Shown here: piece by piece, positions 43,634 to 52,141 of the stretch
Layout of the letters: each line of letters starts with the position of its first letter
Numbering within the stretch: the first letter of the stretch is position 1
From: Formosa sp030427735
GTDB taxonomy: Bacteria; Bacteroidota; Bacteroidia; Flavobacteriales; Flavobacteriaceae
Length of the DNA stretch: 64,000 nt
Direction: 5' to 3'
NCBI RefSeq assembly: GCF_051200825.1
Contig: NZ_CP195158.1
Coordinates: 744,001-808,000 of the forward strand
The notes under the pieces: generated by a model
Told to the model about the DNA's origin: nothing
What the model saw: only the letters and a program-made list of their open reading frames with translations
The model's database searches: none
Made by a program: the position numbers and the translations under genes

Positions 43634-43683
43634 TAAGACATTTATTCGCTATTAATCTTTATTATATCAGGTTGTTCAAAGAT

Positions 43684-43726
43684 AAAAAATCTTAAACTAA
43701 CCCAAATGGTTAATTTAAGATTTTTA
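43684..43726 (-). terminator. Terminator after ftsH
   Basis: Perfect 12-bp stem AAAAATCTTAAA / TTTAAGATTTTT (43685-43696, 43714-43725) with an inner AACC/GGTT pairing around the loop, then a T tract when read on the minus strand. It separates rsfS-ftsH from the LUD-cdsA-psd-ACBP genes. Confidence 0.82.
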
Positions 43727-43760
43727 CAATTAGTAAGCTAATATAAGTTCGAAAAAAATA

Positions 43761-45698
43761 TTATTTATCTAGTAAAGGTTTTTCGGTGTTTCCGAAGGCA
43801 CGTTTTCCAAATATTTTTTCGAGATTATCTTTAAAAATAACTTCTTTTTCTAAAAGCACTTCGGCAAGCTCTGTAAGTTTGTCTTTATTGTCTTCTAACA
43901 ACTTAACGGCTCTTGCATATTGTTCTTCTATAATATCTGAAATTTCTTTATCTATTAATTCGGCAGTTTTTTCGCTATAAGGTTTACTAAAACCATATTC
44001 GTTTTGACCTTGCGAATCGTAATAGGTAAGGTTGCCAACTTTGTCGCTTAACCCATAAACGGTTACCATGGCACGTGCTTGTTTAGTAACTTTTTCTAAA
44101 TCGCTTAGAGCACCAGTAGATATTTTATTAAAAATGACTTGCTCGGCAGCACGACCACCTAATGCAGCACACATTTCGTCTAGCATTTGTTCTGGTCTAA
44201 CAATTAAGCGTTCTTCTGGTAAATACCAAGCGGCACCTAACGAACGGCCTCTAGGTACTATAGTTACCTTAACTAAAGGCGCAGCATGCTCAAGCATCCA
44301 GCTAACTGTGGCGTGGCCAGCTTCGTGATAAGCAACGGCTTTCTTTTCGCTAGGTGTAATGATTTTATTTTTCTTTTCTAAACCTCCCACAATACGGTCT
44401 ACAGCATCTAAAAAGTCTTGCCTGTCTACCGCTTTTTTGCCTTGTCTGGCAGCAATTAAAGCAGCTTCGTTACAAACATTAGCTATATCTGCTCCCGAAA
44501 ATCCAGGGGTTTGTTTTGCTAAGAAATCGGTATCTAAATTTTCAGACTTCTTGATAGGTCTTAGGTGAACTTCAAAAATTTCTTTACGTTCTCTAATGTC
44601 TGGAAGATCTACAAATATCTGGCGGTCAAATCTACCAGCACGCATTAAAGCACTATCTAAAACATCGGCACGGTTTGTTGCAGCCAATACAATAACATTG
44701 GTATTTGTGCCAAAACCGTCCATTTCTGTTAACAACTGGTTTAAGGTGTTTTCACGCTCGTCATTAGATCCCGAGAAATTACTTTTTCCTCTGGCACGAC
44801 CAATAGCATCAATTTCATCTATAAATATAATAGACGGTGATTTTTCTTTAGCCTGTTTAAATAAGTCTCTAACTCGAGAAGCACCAACACCAACAAACAT
44901 TTCTACGAAGTCTGAACCAGATAGTGAAAAGAATGGTACTTTGGCTTCGCCTGCTACAGCTTTTGCTAAAAGCGTTTTACCAGTTCCTGGAGGGCCTACA
45001 AGCAATGCACCCTTAGGAATTTTACCTCCTAAAGAGGTGTATTTTTCTGGATTTTTAAGGAAATCTACAATCTCCTGTATTTCTTCTTTAGCACCTTCTA
45101 AACCTGCAACATCTTTAAACGACGTTTTAACATCTGTATTCTGGTCGAAAAGCTTAGCTTTCGATTTTCCGATGTTAAATATTTGTCCGCCAGCACCTCC
45201 GCCAGCGCCACCAGACATTCTGCGCATAATGAAAATCCATACCCCAATTAATAAAATAAACGGCAGTATACCTATTAAGAAATCGCCCCAAAGGTTTTGT
45301 TCGGTTTTATAATTAATTGTGGTTTTTAAATTTTTATCGCGAATAGTATCGTGTAATTGGTTTTCGAAGTTTTGTAAATCCCCGAATTCGAAAGTGTAAT
45401 TAGGTAAACGTGTTGCGGTAGGCAACAAAGTAGATGGTTTAGATTTTTTATGTACATCTTTCTTTAATGCCTCGTCTGTTAAATATACCTGGGCTTCGCG
45501 TTTATTTACAATTTCTACAGATTCTACATCGCCTTCCTCAAGATATGTCATGAATTGAGACGGTGTCGTGCTATTAGCATTTTGTAAACTGCTCGTGTTA
45601 AAAAGTTGCATTGCAATAAAGAATGCGATAATAGCCCCATAAATCCAATACGGATTTAACTTGGGTTTTTTATTTGAATTTTTGTTGTCTTTAGCCAT
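43761..45698 (-). CDS. ftsH: ATP-dependent zinc metalloprotease FtsH
   Basis: 645 aa. TM1 about 18-33, a periplasmic domain, TM2 about 139-158. The AAA+ module has Walker A GPPGTGKT (235-242), Walker B IIFIDEID (290-297), the pore loop FVEMFVGVGA and the SRH ending in RAGRFDR. The protease site is HEAGH (458-462). It degrades misassembled membrane proteins such as SecY and short-lived regulators. 6 bp after rsfS, so the two share a transcript. Confidence 0.98.
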   Translation of the reverse strand: MAKDNKNSNKKPKLNPYWIYGAIIAFFIAMQLFNTSSLQNANSTTPSQFMTYLEEGDVESVEIVNKREAQVYLTDEALKKDVHKKSKPSTLLPTATRLPNYTFEFGDLQNFENQLHDTIRDKNLKTTINYKTEQNLWGDFLIGILPFILLIGVWIFIMRRMSGGAGGGAGGQIFNIGKSKAKLFDQNTDVKTSFKDVAGLEGAKEEIQEIVDFLKNPEKYTSLGGKIPKGALLVGPPGTGKTLLAKAVAGEAKVPFFSLSGSDFVEMFVGVGASRVRDLFKQAKEKSPSIIFIDEIDAIGRARGKSNFSGSNDERENTLNQLLTEMDGFGTNTNVIVLAATNRADVLDSALMRAGRFDRQIFVDLPDIRERKEIFEVHLRPIKKSENLDTDFLAKQTPGFSGADIANVCNEAALIAARQGKKAVDRQDFLDAVDRIVGGLEKKNKIITPSEKKAVAYHEAGHATVSWMLEHAAPLVKVTIVPRGRSLGAAWYLPEERLIVRPEQMLDEMCAALGGRAAEQVIFNKISTGALSDLEKVTKQARAMVTVYGLSDKVGNLTYYDSQGQNEYGFSKPYSEKTAELIDKEISDIIEEQYARAVKLLEDNKDKLTELAEVLLEKEVIFKDNLEKIFGKRAFGNTEKPLLDK

Positions 45699-45704
45699 TA
45701 AATT

Positions 45705-46076
45705 TTAATAATTTGTTTCAATTATAGTTGTTTTTGCATCGCCCCACAAGCTCTCGATATCGTAATATTCGCGTATGTGTTTTTGAAATACATGCACCAC
45801 AACATTTACGTAATCCATAAGCACCCATTCGGCATTATCTTGACCTTCTATGTGCCAAGGTTTGTCCTTAAGTTCTTTGCTTACTTTTTTTTGAACTGCG
45901 TTTACAATGGCATTAACTTGGGTGTTAGAAGTTCCTTCACAAACTATAAAATAGTCGCACACCGTATTTTCAATTTCGCGTAAATCTAGAAGATTGATTT
46001 CTTTACCTTTAACATCTTCAATCCCACTAAGAATGGTTGCTATGAGTAGGTCTGCGTTTGTATTGTCTTTCGCCAT
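45705..46076 (-). CDS. rsfS: Ribosome silencing factor RsfS
   Basis: 123 aa, the DUF143 fold. VKGKEINLLDLREIENTVCDYFIVCEGTS and the C-terminal DYVNVVVHVFQKHIREYYDIESLWGDA are diagnostic. It binds uL14 and blocks subunit joining under nutrient stress. Transcribed ahead of ftsH and divergent from birA. Confidence 0.96.
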   Translation of the reverse strand: MAKDNTNADLLIATILSGIEDVKGKEINLLDLREIENTVCDYFIVCEGTSNTQVNAIVNAVQKKVSKELKDKPWHIEGQDNAEWVLMDYVNVVVHVFQKHIREYYDIESLWGDAKTTIIETNY

Positions 46077-46095
46077 TAATTTGATTTAATTTGTA

Positions 46096-46103
46096 CAAAG
46101 TTA
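46096..46103 (-). promoter_or_regulatory. -7 promoter element of rsfS-ftsH
   Basis: On the minus strand TAACTTTG matches TAnnTTTG, 19 bp before the rsfS ATG. It lies in the 94-bp divergent gap with birA, for which no clear box is seen. Confidence 0.55.
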
Positions 46104-46170
46104 TTATTTTTTAGTTCTTTATACTTTAAATTTTACAGAAGTTTTTTTCCTGCTAATATAAATAATATAA

Positions 46171-46902
46171 ATGCGTATAATCAAACTTGATGCCATCGAT
46201 TCTACAAATACTTTTTTAAAACAATTAAGTAGTTGCGAGCTGTTAGAAGATTATACCGTGGTTACTGCTGAAGTGCAAACGCTAGGGCGCGGACAAATGG
46301 GAACGCAGTGGGAGTCTGAACCGGCTAAAAACCTTATGTTTAGTGTGTTTAAGGCTATAGATTTCTTGCCTACCGAAAAGCAGTTTTATATTAGTATGGT
46401 TACTGCTATTGCCGTTTATAAAGCTTTTAAAAAGATGTCGCTGCCTAAAGTTTTTATTAAATGGCCAAACGACATTTTGTCAGATAACAAGAAGATTTGT
46501 GGCATTTTAATAGAGAATATTATTAGAAACGGCGAATTGCGTGACAGTGTTTTGGGAATAGGAATTAATGTGAATCAAACCGATTTCTCGAATTTGCCTA
46601 AAGCCGATTCTATTTTAAATAAAACCTGTATTGCTTATGGGTTAGACGAAGTGTTAGATTATGTGTTAGTTGAATTGAAAGCGGGTTTTGCCAAACTGGA
46701 AGACCAACAATACGAGTCTTTAAAATTGGAGTACGAAAGTGTACTGTTTAAAAAAAATAAACCTTCAACATTTTTAGATGCCGAAGGTCGTATGTTTTCT
46801 GGTATTATAAGAGGTGTTACAGAACAAGGCTGTTTACAGGTGCTTGTTGAAGATCAGCTTATAAAACCGTTCGATTTAAAAGAAATAAGTTTGTTGTATT
46901 AA
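46171..46902 (+). CDS. birA: Biotin--[acetyl-CoA-carboxylase] ligase
   Basis: 243 aa. Starts directly with the catalytic domain (LDAIDSTNTFLKQL) and has no N-terminal helix-turn-helix, so it is a ligase only, not the bifunctional repressor of E. coli. The biotin/ATP loop is GRGQMGTQW (39-47), followed by FIKWPNDILSDNKKICGIL. Stop overlaps the convergent SRPBCC gene by 4 bp (TTAA). Confidence 0.95.
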   Translation: MRIIKLDAIDSTNTFLKQLSSCELLEDYTVVTAEVQTLGRGQMGTQWESEPAKNLMFSVFKAIDFLPTEKQFYISMVTAIAVYKAFKKMSLPKVFIKWPNDILSDNKKICGILIENIIRNGELRDSVLGIGINVNQTDFSNLPKADSILNKTCIAYGLDEVLDYVLVELKAGFAKLEDQQYESLKLEYESVLFKKNKPSTFLDAEGRMFSGIIRGVTEQGCLQVLVEDQLIKPFDLKEISLLY

Positions 46903-47294
46903 AGTGCTTGTGGCATTTTAGTAACCAATGTTTCTATAAATTTAGAAATTGGACCTTTTACCATCATGGCCATCATTGGGTTAAAGTCGCCTTCAAATTG
47001 AAGGTGTACATCGCTGTTGCCTTCGCTAGTTTCGTTAATATGACCTGTTAAAGCGAAATCTAATTTGCCGCCCGCAGCACCTAAAACGATTTTATTTGGT
47101 GGTATTACTTCTTTCTTTTTAAGTACAATTTCTGGCATGCCTTGTAAAGCAAACAAAAATTTATCGTCTTCTAAAACTTCAAACTTGTTGATGTTTTCTG
47201 GCATTAATTTTTCGAAATTTTTAATATCTGATAAAAAATCAAAAATATCTTGAGACGATTTGTTTACTGTAACTTTAGGTGATTCTAATTTCAT
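46899..47294 (-). CDS. SRPBCC (START-like) family protein
   Basis: 131 aa. A helix-grip fold: an N-terminal strand with KSSQDIFDFLSDIKNFEKLMPENI, followed by beta strands and a long C-terminal helix (MAMMVKGPISKFIETLVTKM). The fold binds hydrophobic ligands; none can be named here. It follows pyrE by 27 bp in the same direction. Confidence 0.82.
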   Translation of the reverse strand: MKLESPKVTVNKSSQDIFDFLSDIKNFEKLMPENINKFEVLEDDKFLFALQGMPEIVLKKKEVIPPNKIVLGAAGGKLDFALTGHINETSEGNSDVHLQFEGDFNPMMAMMVKGPISKFIETLVTKMPQAL

Positions 47295-47321
47295 GAATGT
47301 TTGTTTTAAATCTTAAGGATA

Positions 47322-47966
47322 TCAAATAACGTTCCATTCGCTAGGGTTGGCATTCCAATCTGTTAAGGTTTGCACTTCAGACTGCGATATGTAGTTGGTT
47401 TCTACAGCTTGTTCTAGAAGACTGTCGTAGTTACTTAAAGTGTGTAGTGTTACATTTTCCTTTTTGAAATTGTCGTGGGCCACGCTAAAACCATACGAAA
47501 AAATGGCGATCATGCCCTTTACGTTCAATTGTTCTTCGCGTAGGGCTTTTACAGCATTTAAACTGCTTTTACCAGTACTTATTAAATCTTCAACAACAAC
47601 TACATTTTGCCCTTTTTGTATAAAACCTTCTATCTGGTTTTTACGACCATGGCCTTTTGGTTCTGGTCTAACATAAATAAAAGGAACTCCTAAGTATTCG
47701 GCAACAAGCATACCAATACCAATTGCGCCAGTAGCAACACCAGCAATTACGTCTGGTTTTCCGTACTGTTTTTCAATTTGTTTGGCCATAGTTTCGCGAA
47801 TATAATTTCGGATAGGAGGAAAAGAAAGCACTATTCTGTTGTCGCAGTAAATAGGTGATTTCCATCCAGATGCCCATGTAAAAGGAGCACTTGGGCTTAG
47901 TTTTATAGCGTTTACTTGCAATAAAACTTCAGCAGTTTTTCGAGCGGTATGTTTATTAAAAATCAT
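47322..47966 (-). CDS. pyrE: Orotate phosphoribosyltransferase
   Basis: 214 aa from the ATG at 47966. A longer reading from 47984 would run through the -7 box, so it is rejected. The PRPP-binding motif VVVVEDLISTGKSSLNAV and the catalytic loop region with RPEPKGHGRKNQIEG are intact. It converts orotate to OMP in pyrimidine synthesis. The ATG lies only 5 bp after the predicted -7 box, and a 20-bp palindrome lies just upstream. Confidence 0.96.
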   Translation of the reverse strand: MIFNKHTARKTAEVLLQVNAIKLSPSAPFTWASGWKSPIYCDNRIVLSFPPIRNYIRETMAKQIEKQYGKPDVIAGVATGAIGIGMLVAEYLGVPFIYVRPEPKGHGRKNQIEGFIQKGQNVVVVEDLISTGKSSLNAVKALREEQLNVKGMIAIFSYGFSVAHDNFKKENVTLHTLSNYDSLLEQAVETNYISQSEVQTLTDWNANPSEWNVI

Positions 47967-47971
47967 AGTTG

Positions 47972-47979
47972 CAAAACTA
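47972..47979 (-). promoter_or_regulatory. -7 promoter element of pyrE
   Basis: Minus-strand TAGTTTTG fits TAnnTTTG and ends 5 bp before the pyrE ATG, so the mRNA may have no leader. The palindrome at 47981-48000 occupies the spacer region toward -33. Confidence 0.6.
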
Positions 47980-47980
47980 C

Positions 47981-48000
47981 ACATAAATTTAAATTTATGT
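47981..48000. promoter_or_regulatory. 20-bp perfect palindrome in the pyrE promoter (candidate operator)
   Basis: ACATAAATTTAAATTTATGT equals its own reverse complement. It starts one base beyond the pyrE -7 box, where a bound dimeric repressor would block polymerase. AT-rich, so chance is possible. The divergent Nudix gene starts 92 bp away. Confidence 0.45.
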
Positions 48001-48092
48001 AGCAGTTAAAAGTATTAAAATTATTTTTTTAAAGTTAATACGTTTCTTTTAAAAATTGATATTTTTACCGTATTAATACAGTAAATTTTACT

Positions 48093-48674
48093 ATGTATAA
48101 AGTTTTTGTTAACGATAAGCCTATTATTTTAACGACAAAGGTTGAGCAAGAAACCTATTTTAAAAATTATTTGCTAGATACGGTGCAACTCGGGAAAGTT
48201 ATTAAAGAATTAAACAACACTAACTTAAAAGAGGTGCGGTTAATTCATAAAAATGAAGATAAACTTTTAAAAAAGTTTTTAAAAAAATTACCTGTAGTTG
48301 AAGCCGGGGGAGGTAAGGTATATAATAAAGAAGGACAAATTTTATTTATTTATAGAAACGATAAATGGGATTTGCCTAAAGGTAAAGCAGAGGCAAAAGA
48401 AAGTATAGAAGAAACGTCTATACGTGAGGTCGAGGAAGAAACAGGAGTTAAAGGATTAAAAATAACAAAACCTTTAGAAACGACCTATCATATATTTAAA
48501 CGCAACGGGAAGTATAAAATTAAGGTTACCCACTGGTTTGAGATGACCACTACATTTACGGGTAATTTGTGGCCGCAAATTAACGAGGGTATTACTAAAG
48601 TAGAATGGTTAAGCGAAATGGAAGCTGCCCAAGCTTTAGAAAATTCGTATGCTAATATTCGGTTGCTTATTTAA
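48093..48674 (+). CDS. Nudix hydrolase
   Basis: 193 aa. A 65-residue N-terminal region precedes the Nudix fold. The Nudix box GX5EX7REVEEETGV spans residues 97-119, with REVEEETG as the metal site. Relatives hydrolyse nucleoside diphosphate derivatives; the substrate is not predictable. Divergent from pyrE; its end overlaps the convergent FGase-like gene by 8 bp. Confidence 0.9.
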   Translation: MYKVFVNDKPIILTTKVEQETYFKNYLLDTVQLGKVIKELNNTNLKEVRLIHKNEDKLLKKFLKKLPVVEAGGGKVYNKEGQILFIYRNDKWDLPKGKAEAKESIEETSIREVEEETGVKGLKITKPLETTYHIFKRNGKYKIKVTHWFEMTTTFTGNLWPQINEGITKVEWLSEMEAAQALENSYANIRLLI

Positions 48675-49353
48675 GAAGGATATTTTTTAAGCTGTTATAT
48701 AGCGTTTGCTTTAATGGTACGGGCATAGCATTGTTTTTAGCGAACTTTTGATTGATTTCTAACTCGATACCGACATAATTCTCAGGGAATTTTTTTCGCA
48801 AATAACTTGTAAAACCATCTGCTTTGCCTAGATATGGGTAATTGTAACGAATGTGTAAGGCTTTGTTTTGTCTTGTTAATTCCGTTTTAAATTTATGGCA
48901 AAATATTTTTTCTGCTTGTATAGAACTGTCGTACAACAAACCTACATCGCAATGGCGCTCTACGGTGTTTAAAATAGGGGTAAAGCTATGAACCGATAAA
49001 TGTATAACGGTTTCTCCTTTGTTGAGTGCTTGTGTTATGTAATTTTCAACAGCTTGTCTGTAAATCGTGTAATAGCTTTCAATAAGCTGTTGTTTTATGG
49101 GTTTTGATGCCGTTTTTGTGAATTCTGAAAATAGATTTTTATGATGCAACGATCGGTTTAATTCTATGACTAAGCGACTTGTTTCGCTAAAATTTGAAAA
49201 GTCTGCCTGTGGTTTTAAATATTTGAAAACATCGAGAGCGCCCAAATCGTAACCGCGATGAGAATCCAGAATTTCTTCTGAATTCTCAAAGAGAAACTGA
49301 TACTGTTTCGGAATGTCATTCCCGCCATGTTCGCAAGTTAAAACGAATTTCAT
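48667..49353 (-). CDS. N-formylglutamate amidohydrolase-like enzyme
   Basis: 228 aa, Peptidase-M14-like FGase fold. CEHGGNDIP and the SHRGYDLGAL motif near the N-terminus, HLSVHSFTPIL in the middle and the YVGIELEINQKF stretch match the family's metal- and substrate-binding positions. FGases remove an N-formyl or N-acyl group from glutamate. The histidine-degradation genes that usually accompany hutG are absent; instead it is the third gene of a trio with two amide-forming ligases, its ATG overlapping the GCS2 stop by one base (TAATG). It may trim or recycle the ligase product. Confidence 0.83.
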   Translation of the reverse strand: MKFVLTCEHGGNDIPKQYQFLFENSEEILDSHRGYDLGALDVFKYLKPQADFSNFSETSRLVIELNRSLHHKNLFSEFTKTASKPIKQQLIESYYTIYRQAVENYITQALNKGETVIHLSVHSFTPILNTVERHCDVGLLYDSSIQAEKIFCHKFKTELTRQNKALHIRYNYPYLGKADGFTSYLRKKFPENYVGIELEINQKFAKNNAMPVPLKQTLYNSLKNILLK

Positions 49354-50576
49354 TATAAAAACATTGTGTTATTTTGAAGACATTCTGCAAGTTTAGAATA
49401 CACCTTTTTTATATGCTTTTCAGAATTGTCATTGGCGAGAGCTTGAGTTATTCTTGTTGCCAAAGTCCCTTCATTTAAAAGCGTTTCGATGGTGATGTAA
49501 TGCGATTTATGAATGTTGGGTTTTGCTAATTCATAAAGGTGTTTCCACACGCTTTGTATGGTGCAGGCGTTTTCAATATCAAATACATTAAGGTAATCTA
49601 AGTTTGTAATTATAGTAGTTTCGCCATATTTAATAGCATCATTTAAAATAGCGAATAAATCTTCTTTGACCCAGCGTTTTTGCATGGCTAAAGGTGCTAG
49701 TTTTTTATTGACCAATAATTTTAATACTTCAATAATTAAAGCGCAAATGGCTAAGTCTGCTTTTGGACATTCTTGAATATCGATTAATCTAATTTCTATC
49801 GCATTCCTGTCAAATCGCGCAATAGCGCCTCGTGAATTTAAAAAGTAATGATCGAGAATATGGTGCGTGTCAAAAGGTTTTATAGCTTTTTTAATCGGTT
49901 CGAAAATCGTGGCGTAATAATCTAATTTTGTGAATGCGCGCTCAGGAATAATAAGTCCGGCCAGTTCAGGAATTTCCTTTTGGTTGGTTTTGTAATATTC
50001 TAAACGGGTGTCTTTAAAGCCTGTAATTTTACCTTCTAGTATTGGCGAACTCGCAGCTAAACCTGGAATAAGCGGCAATATTAAACGAATTGCGGCGTGT
50101 AGTCTTTCAAATTCTTTGTCATCAAAAAAAGGCAGATTAATGTGTGCACTTTGTACATTGCTCCAACCATGGTTTTTGCAATTAAATATACGGTTATAAA
50201 GCTCGTAAACCTCGCTGTAACTGTGTTGCCAAAGTTGGGTTTCGGTTACGGGATTCATAAATGGGTGCGCTGCGCTTGGTAATAATTGTGCTTGTAGGGG
50301 TTTTAAAAGCGTATTAATTTCGGTTATATTTTCATGGAACAGTTTCGATAATCCGTTTAAATCTTTAGTCGGCCCATTGGTTTTAAGTTCTACTACATGC
50401 GCCACTAATTCGTTGCTCCAGGCAATTTTTCCGTTGGAAATATCCGAGGTTAATTTGCCTTTCTTTTTGGTGAAAAGGGCATCAACTATAGGTGCTATTT
50501 TTAAATTAGAAGGTTGCACGAGCATATATTCTAGCTCGATGCCATACACGTCGAAAAGATGATATTTTTTATGCAT
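49353..50576 (-). CDS. GCS2-type glutamate-cysteine ligase-like carboxylate-amine ligase
   Basis: 407 aa. The glutamine-synthetase-like fold of GCS2 (YbdK) ligases starts with YGIELEYMLVQPSN, where the acidic pair binds metal, followed by SAHPFMNP and the WSNVQSAHINLPFFDDKEF stretch. Such enzymes form gamma-glutamyl or similar amide bonds with ATP. True glutathione synthesis is possible but no gshB homologue of the usual type follows; the neighbour is an RLAN/RimK ligase. Gap of 2 bp from that gene. Confidence 0.84.
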   Translation of the reverse strand: MHKKYHLFDVYGIELEYMLVQPSNLKIAPIVDALFTKKKGKLTSDISNGKIAWSNELVAHVVELKTNGPTKDLNGLSKLFHENITEINTLLKPLQAQLLPSAAHPFMNPVTETQLWQHSYSEVYELYNRIFNCKNHGWSNVQSAHINLPFFDDKEFERLHAAIRLILPLIPGLAASSPILEGKITGFKDTRLEYYKTNQKEIPELAGLIIPERAFTKLDYYATIFEPIKKAIKPFDTHHILDHYFLNSRGAIARFDRNAIEIRLIDIQECPKADLAICALIIEVLKLLVNKKLAPLAMQKRWVKEDLFAILNDAIKYGETTIITNLDYLNVFDIENACTIQSVWKHLYELAKPNIHKSHYITIETLLNEGTLATRITQALANDNSEKHIKKVYSKLAECLQNNTMFL

Positions 50577-50578
50577 TG

Positions 50579-52024
50579 TTAGTCTAAGCGTGTTTTTAAA
50601 GCTGTTAAAATTTCAGTGTAAACCGTGTCGCCATAATAGGCGTCTTCTACACCAAAATCGATGTTGGGGTTGTCGTTAATTTCAATTACCATTGGGGTGT
50701 TGTTAACCACTTTAATGTCGATGCCATACAGTCCTGAACCGATAAGTTTCGCCGATTTTATAGCCATCTTCAAAACGTTTTTTGGTACAGACTCTATAGG
50801 GACACATTCGGCGTCGCCATCTTGGTCGGTTTTCTTTTTAGCATTCCAGTTGTAAATTTGCCAATGGCCTTTTGCCATATAATATTTACAGGCGAAAAAA
50901 GGTTTGTGATCTAAAATGCCAATACGCCAATCGTAATCTGACGGACAAAATTCTTGCGCGATAATGAGATCTGATTCTTTTAACATGTTATTGACCAAAT
51001 CCTGATACTCGCGTTCTGTTTTTGCTTTTTTTACGCCAAACGAAAATGTAGAATCGGGTGCTTTTAACACGCAAGGCAAACCAACAGTGTCTAAAACCAA
51101 ATGTTTATTGTCCTTATGCACAATAAGTGTTTTTGGTGTTGGAATGTTCGCATTTTGCAAAGCTTCTGCCATATAGACTTTGTTGCAGCATTTTAAAATG
51201 GCATCAGGATAGTCTACAATGGCAATACCTTCTTGTTGTGCTTTTCGGGCAAAGGCGTAAGCTTCGTTATTAACTTCGGTACTTTGGCGAATGAATAAAG
51301 CATCGAAAGATGATAGACGCGATAAGTCTTTAGGTTCTATCAATTCGGCGTAAATATTCATTTTTTCAGCAAGATCGATAAACTTTTTTAAGGCTTTCGT
51401 GTTGCTTGGTGGTGCCGGATCTTTTGGATTAACTAATATGGCTAAATCGAAATCGCTTTTGTTCAATTTCGGGATATCGTAACGTTTTTTAGAAAAGTAC
51501 TGATTAGCGAATTCCTGAACGCTTTCGATGTGTTCCGATGGTATTTCGGATTCCGAAATGGCCTTTATACTTTGTATGTGCCACTTTGTGGTGTGGTTAA
51601 ATTTAACACGTAAAAAAGGTACCTGAAAATGTTTGTAAAACAACAGGCTTAGTTCTTTATATTTTTGCGCTACATTTTGTCCAAAATAAATGCTAAGGGT
51701 AAAGTCTTGTGATTTTATGTTTTTTAAGCTGTGCTGAATGATATCGTCAAACTCATCCGATACAATTCTAACCAGTTTTAAAGCTTTTAAATCGACAATG
51801 TTTTTTACCGTTGGTATAGGTAAATGCCCGCGAGCTTCTGCTAAAAGCGATACGTAATACCCTTTAGATTGGTACGAATAATCTTTACATAAATTGAAAA
51901 TTCTTGCTTTTTTTACTAAGGCGTATTCTGGATTGGTAAGGTAATCTTGGGCAGAGATTACTGTAATATTCTCAATCGAAAAATTCCATTTTTCAGGTTG
52001 ATTGACAACAATGTATTTGTTCAT
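50579..52024 (-). CDS. RimK-like ATP-grasp ligase with N-terminal RLAN domain
   Basis: 481 aa. An N-terminal RLAN-type domain (about 1-165) with RIFNLCKDYSYQSKGYYVSLLAEARGH, then a RimK-type ATP-grasp (about 200-480): PPSNTKALKKFIDLAEK, PCVLKAPDSTFSFGV (ATP lysine) and the metal-binding EINDNPNIDFGVED near the end. RimK enzymes add glutamate to a carboxylate. RLAN versions are known to sit next to GCS2 and amidohydrolase genes in predicted amino-acid-ligation pathways. First gene of the trio, with a -7 box at 52057-52064. Confidence 0.86.
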   Translation of the reverse strand: MNKYIVVNQPEKWNFSIENITVISAQDYLTNPEYALVKKARIFNLCKDYSYQSKGYYVSLLAEARGHLPIPTVKNIVDLKALKLVRIVSDEFDDIIQHSLKNIKSQDFTLSIYFGQNVAQKYKELSLLFYKHFQVPFLRVKFNHTTKWHIQSIKAISESEIPSEHIESVQEFANQYFSKKRYDIPKLNKSDFDLAILVNPKDPAPPSNTKALKKFIDLAEKMNIYAELIEPKDLSRLSSFDALFIRQSTEVNNEAYAFARKAQQEGIAIVDYPDAILKCCNKVYMAEALQNANIPTPKTLIVHKDNKHLVLDTVGLPCVLKAPDSTFSFGVKKAKTEREYQDLVNNMLKESDLIIAQEFCPSDYDWRIGILDHKPFFACKYYMAKGHWQIYNWNAKKKTDQDGDAECVPIESVPKNVLKMAIKSAKLIGSGLYGIDIKVVNNTPMVIEINDNPNIDFGVEDAYYGDTVYTEILTALKTRLD

Positions 52025-52056
52025 TAAAGGCGCTTCATAGCGGTAGTAATTTTAAT

Positions 52057-52064
52057 CAAAAGTA
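52057..52064 (-). promoter_or_regulatory. -7 promoter element of the ATP-grasp/GCS2/FGase operon
   Basis: Minus-strand TACTTTTG fits TAnnTTTG, 32 bp before the ATG at 52024. The 117-bp gap from the M14 gene makes a separate promoter plausible. No matching -33 box at the usual spacing. Confidence 0.5.
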
Positions 52065-52141
52065 TATCATTTTTGAATATCATTTACATTTTCAATAAAA
52101 TTTTTAATGTTAAATAATTGCTTGTAAATCAATGTGTTTTT

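Noticed and set aside
44596..45312. A 238-codon open frame antisense to ftsH
   Set aside because: It lies wholly opposite a clear FtsH coding region, has a Ser/Pro-rich shadow composition and no family-like motifs.
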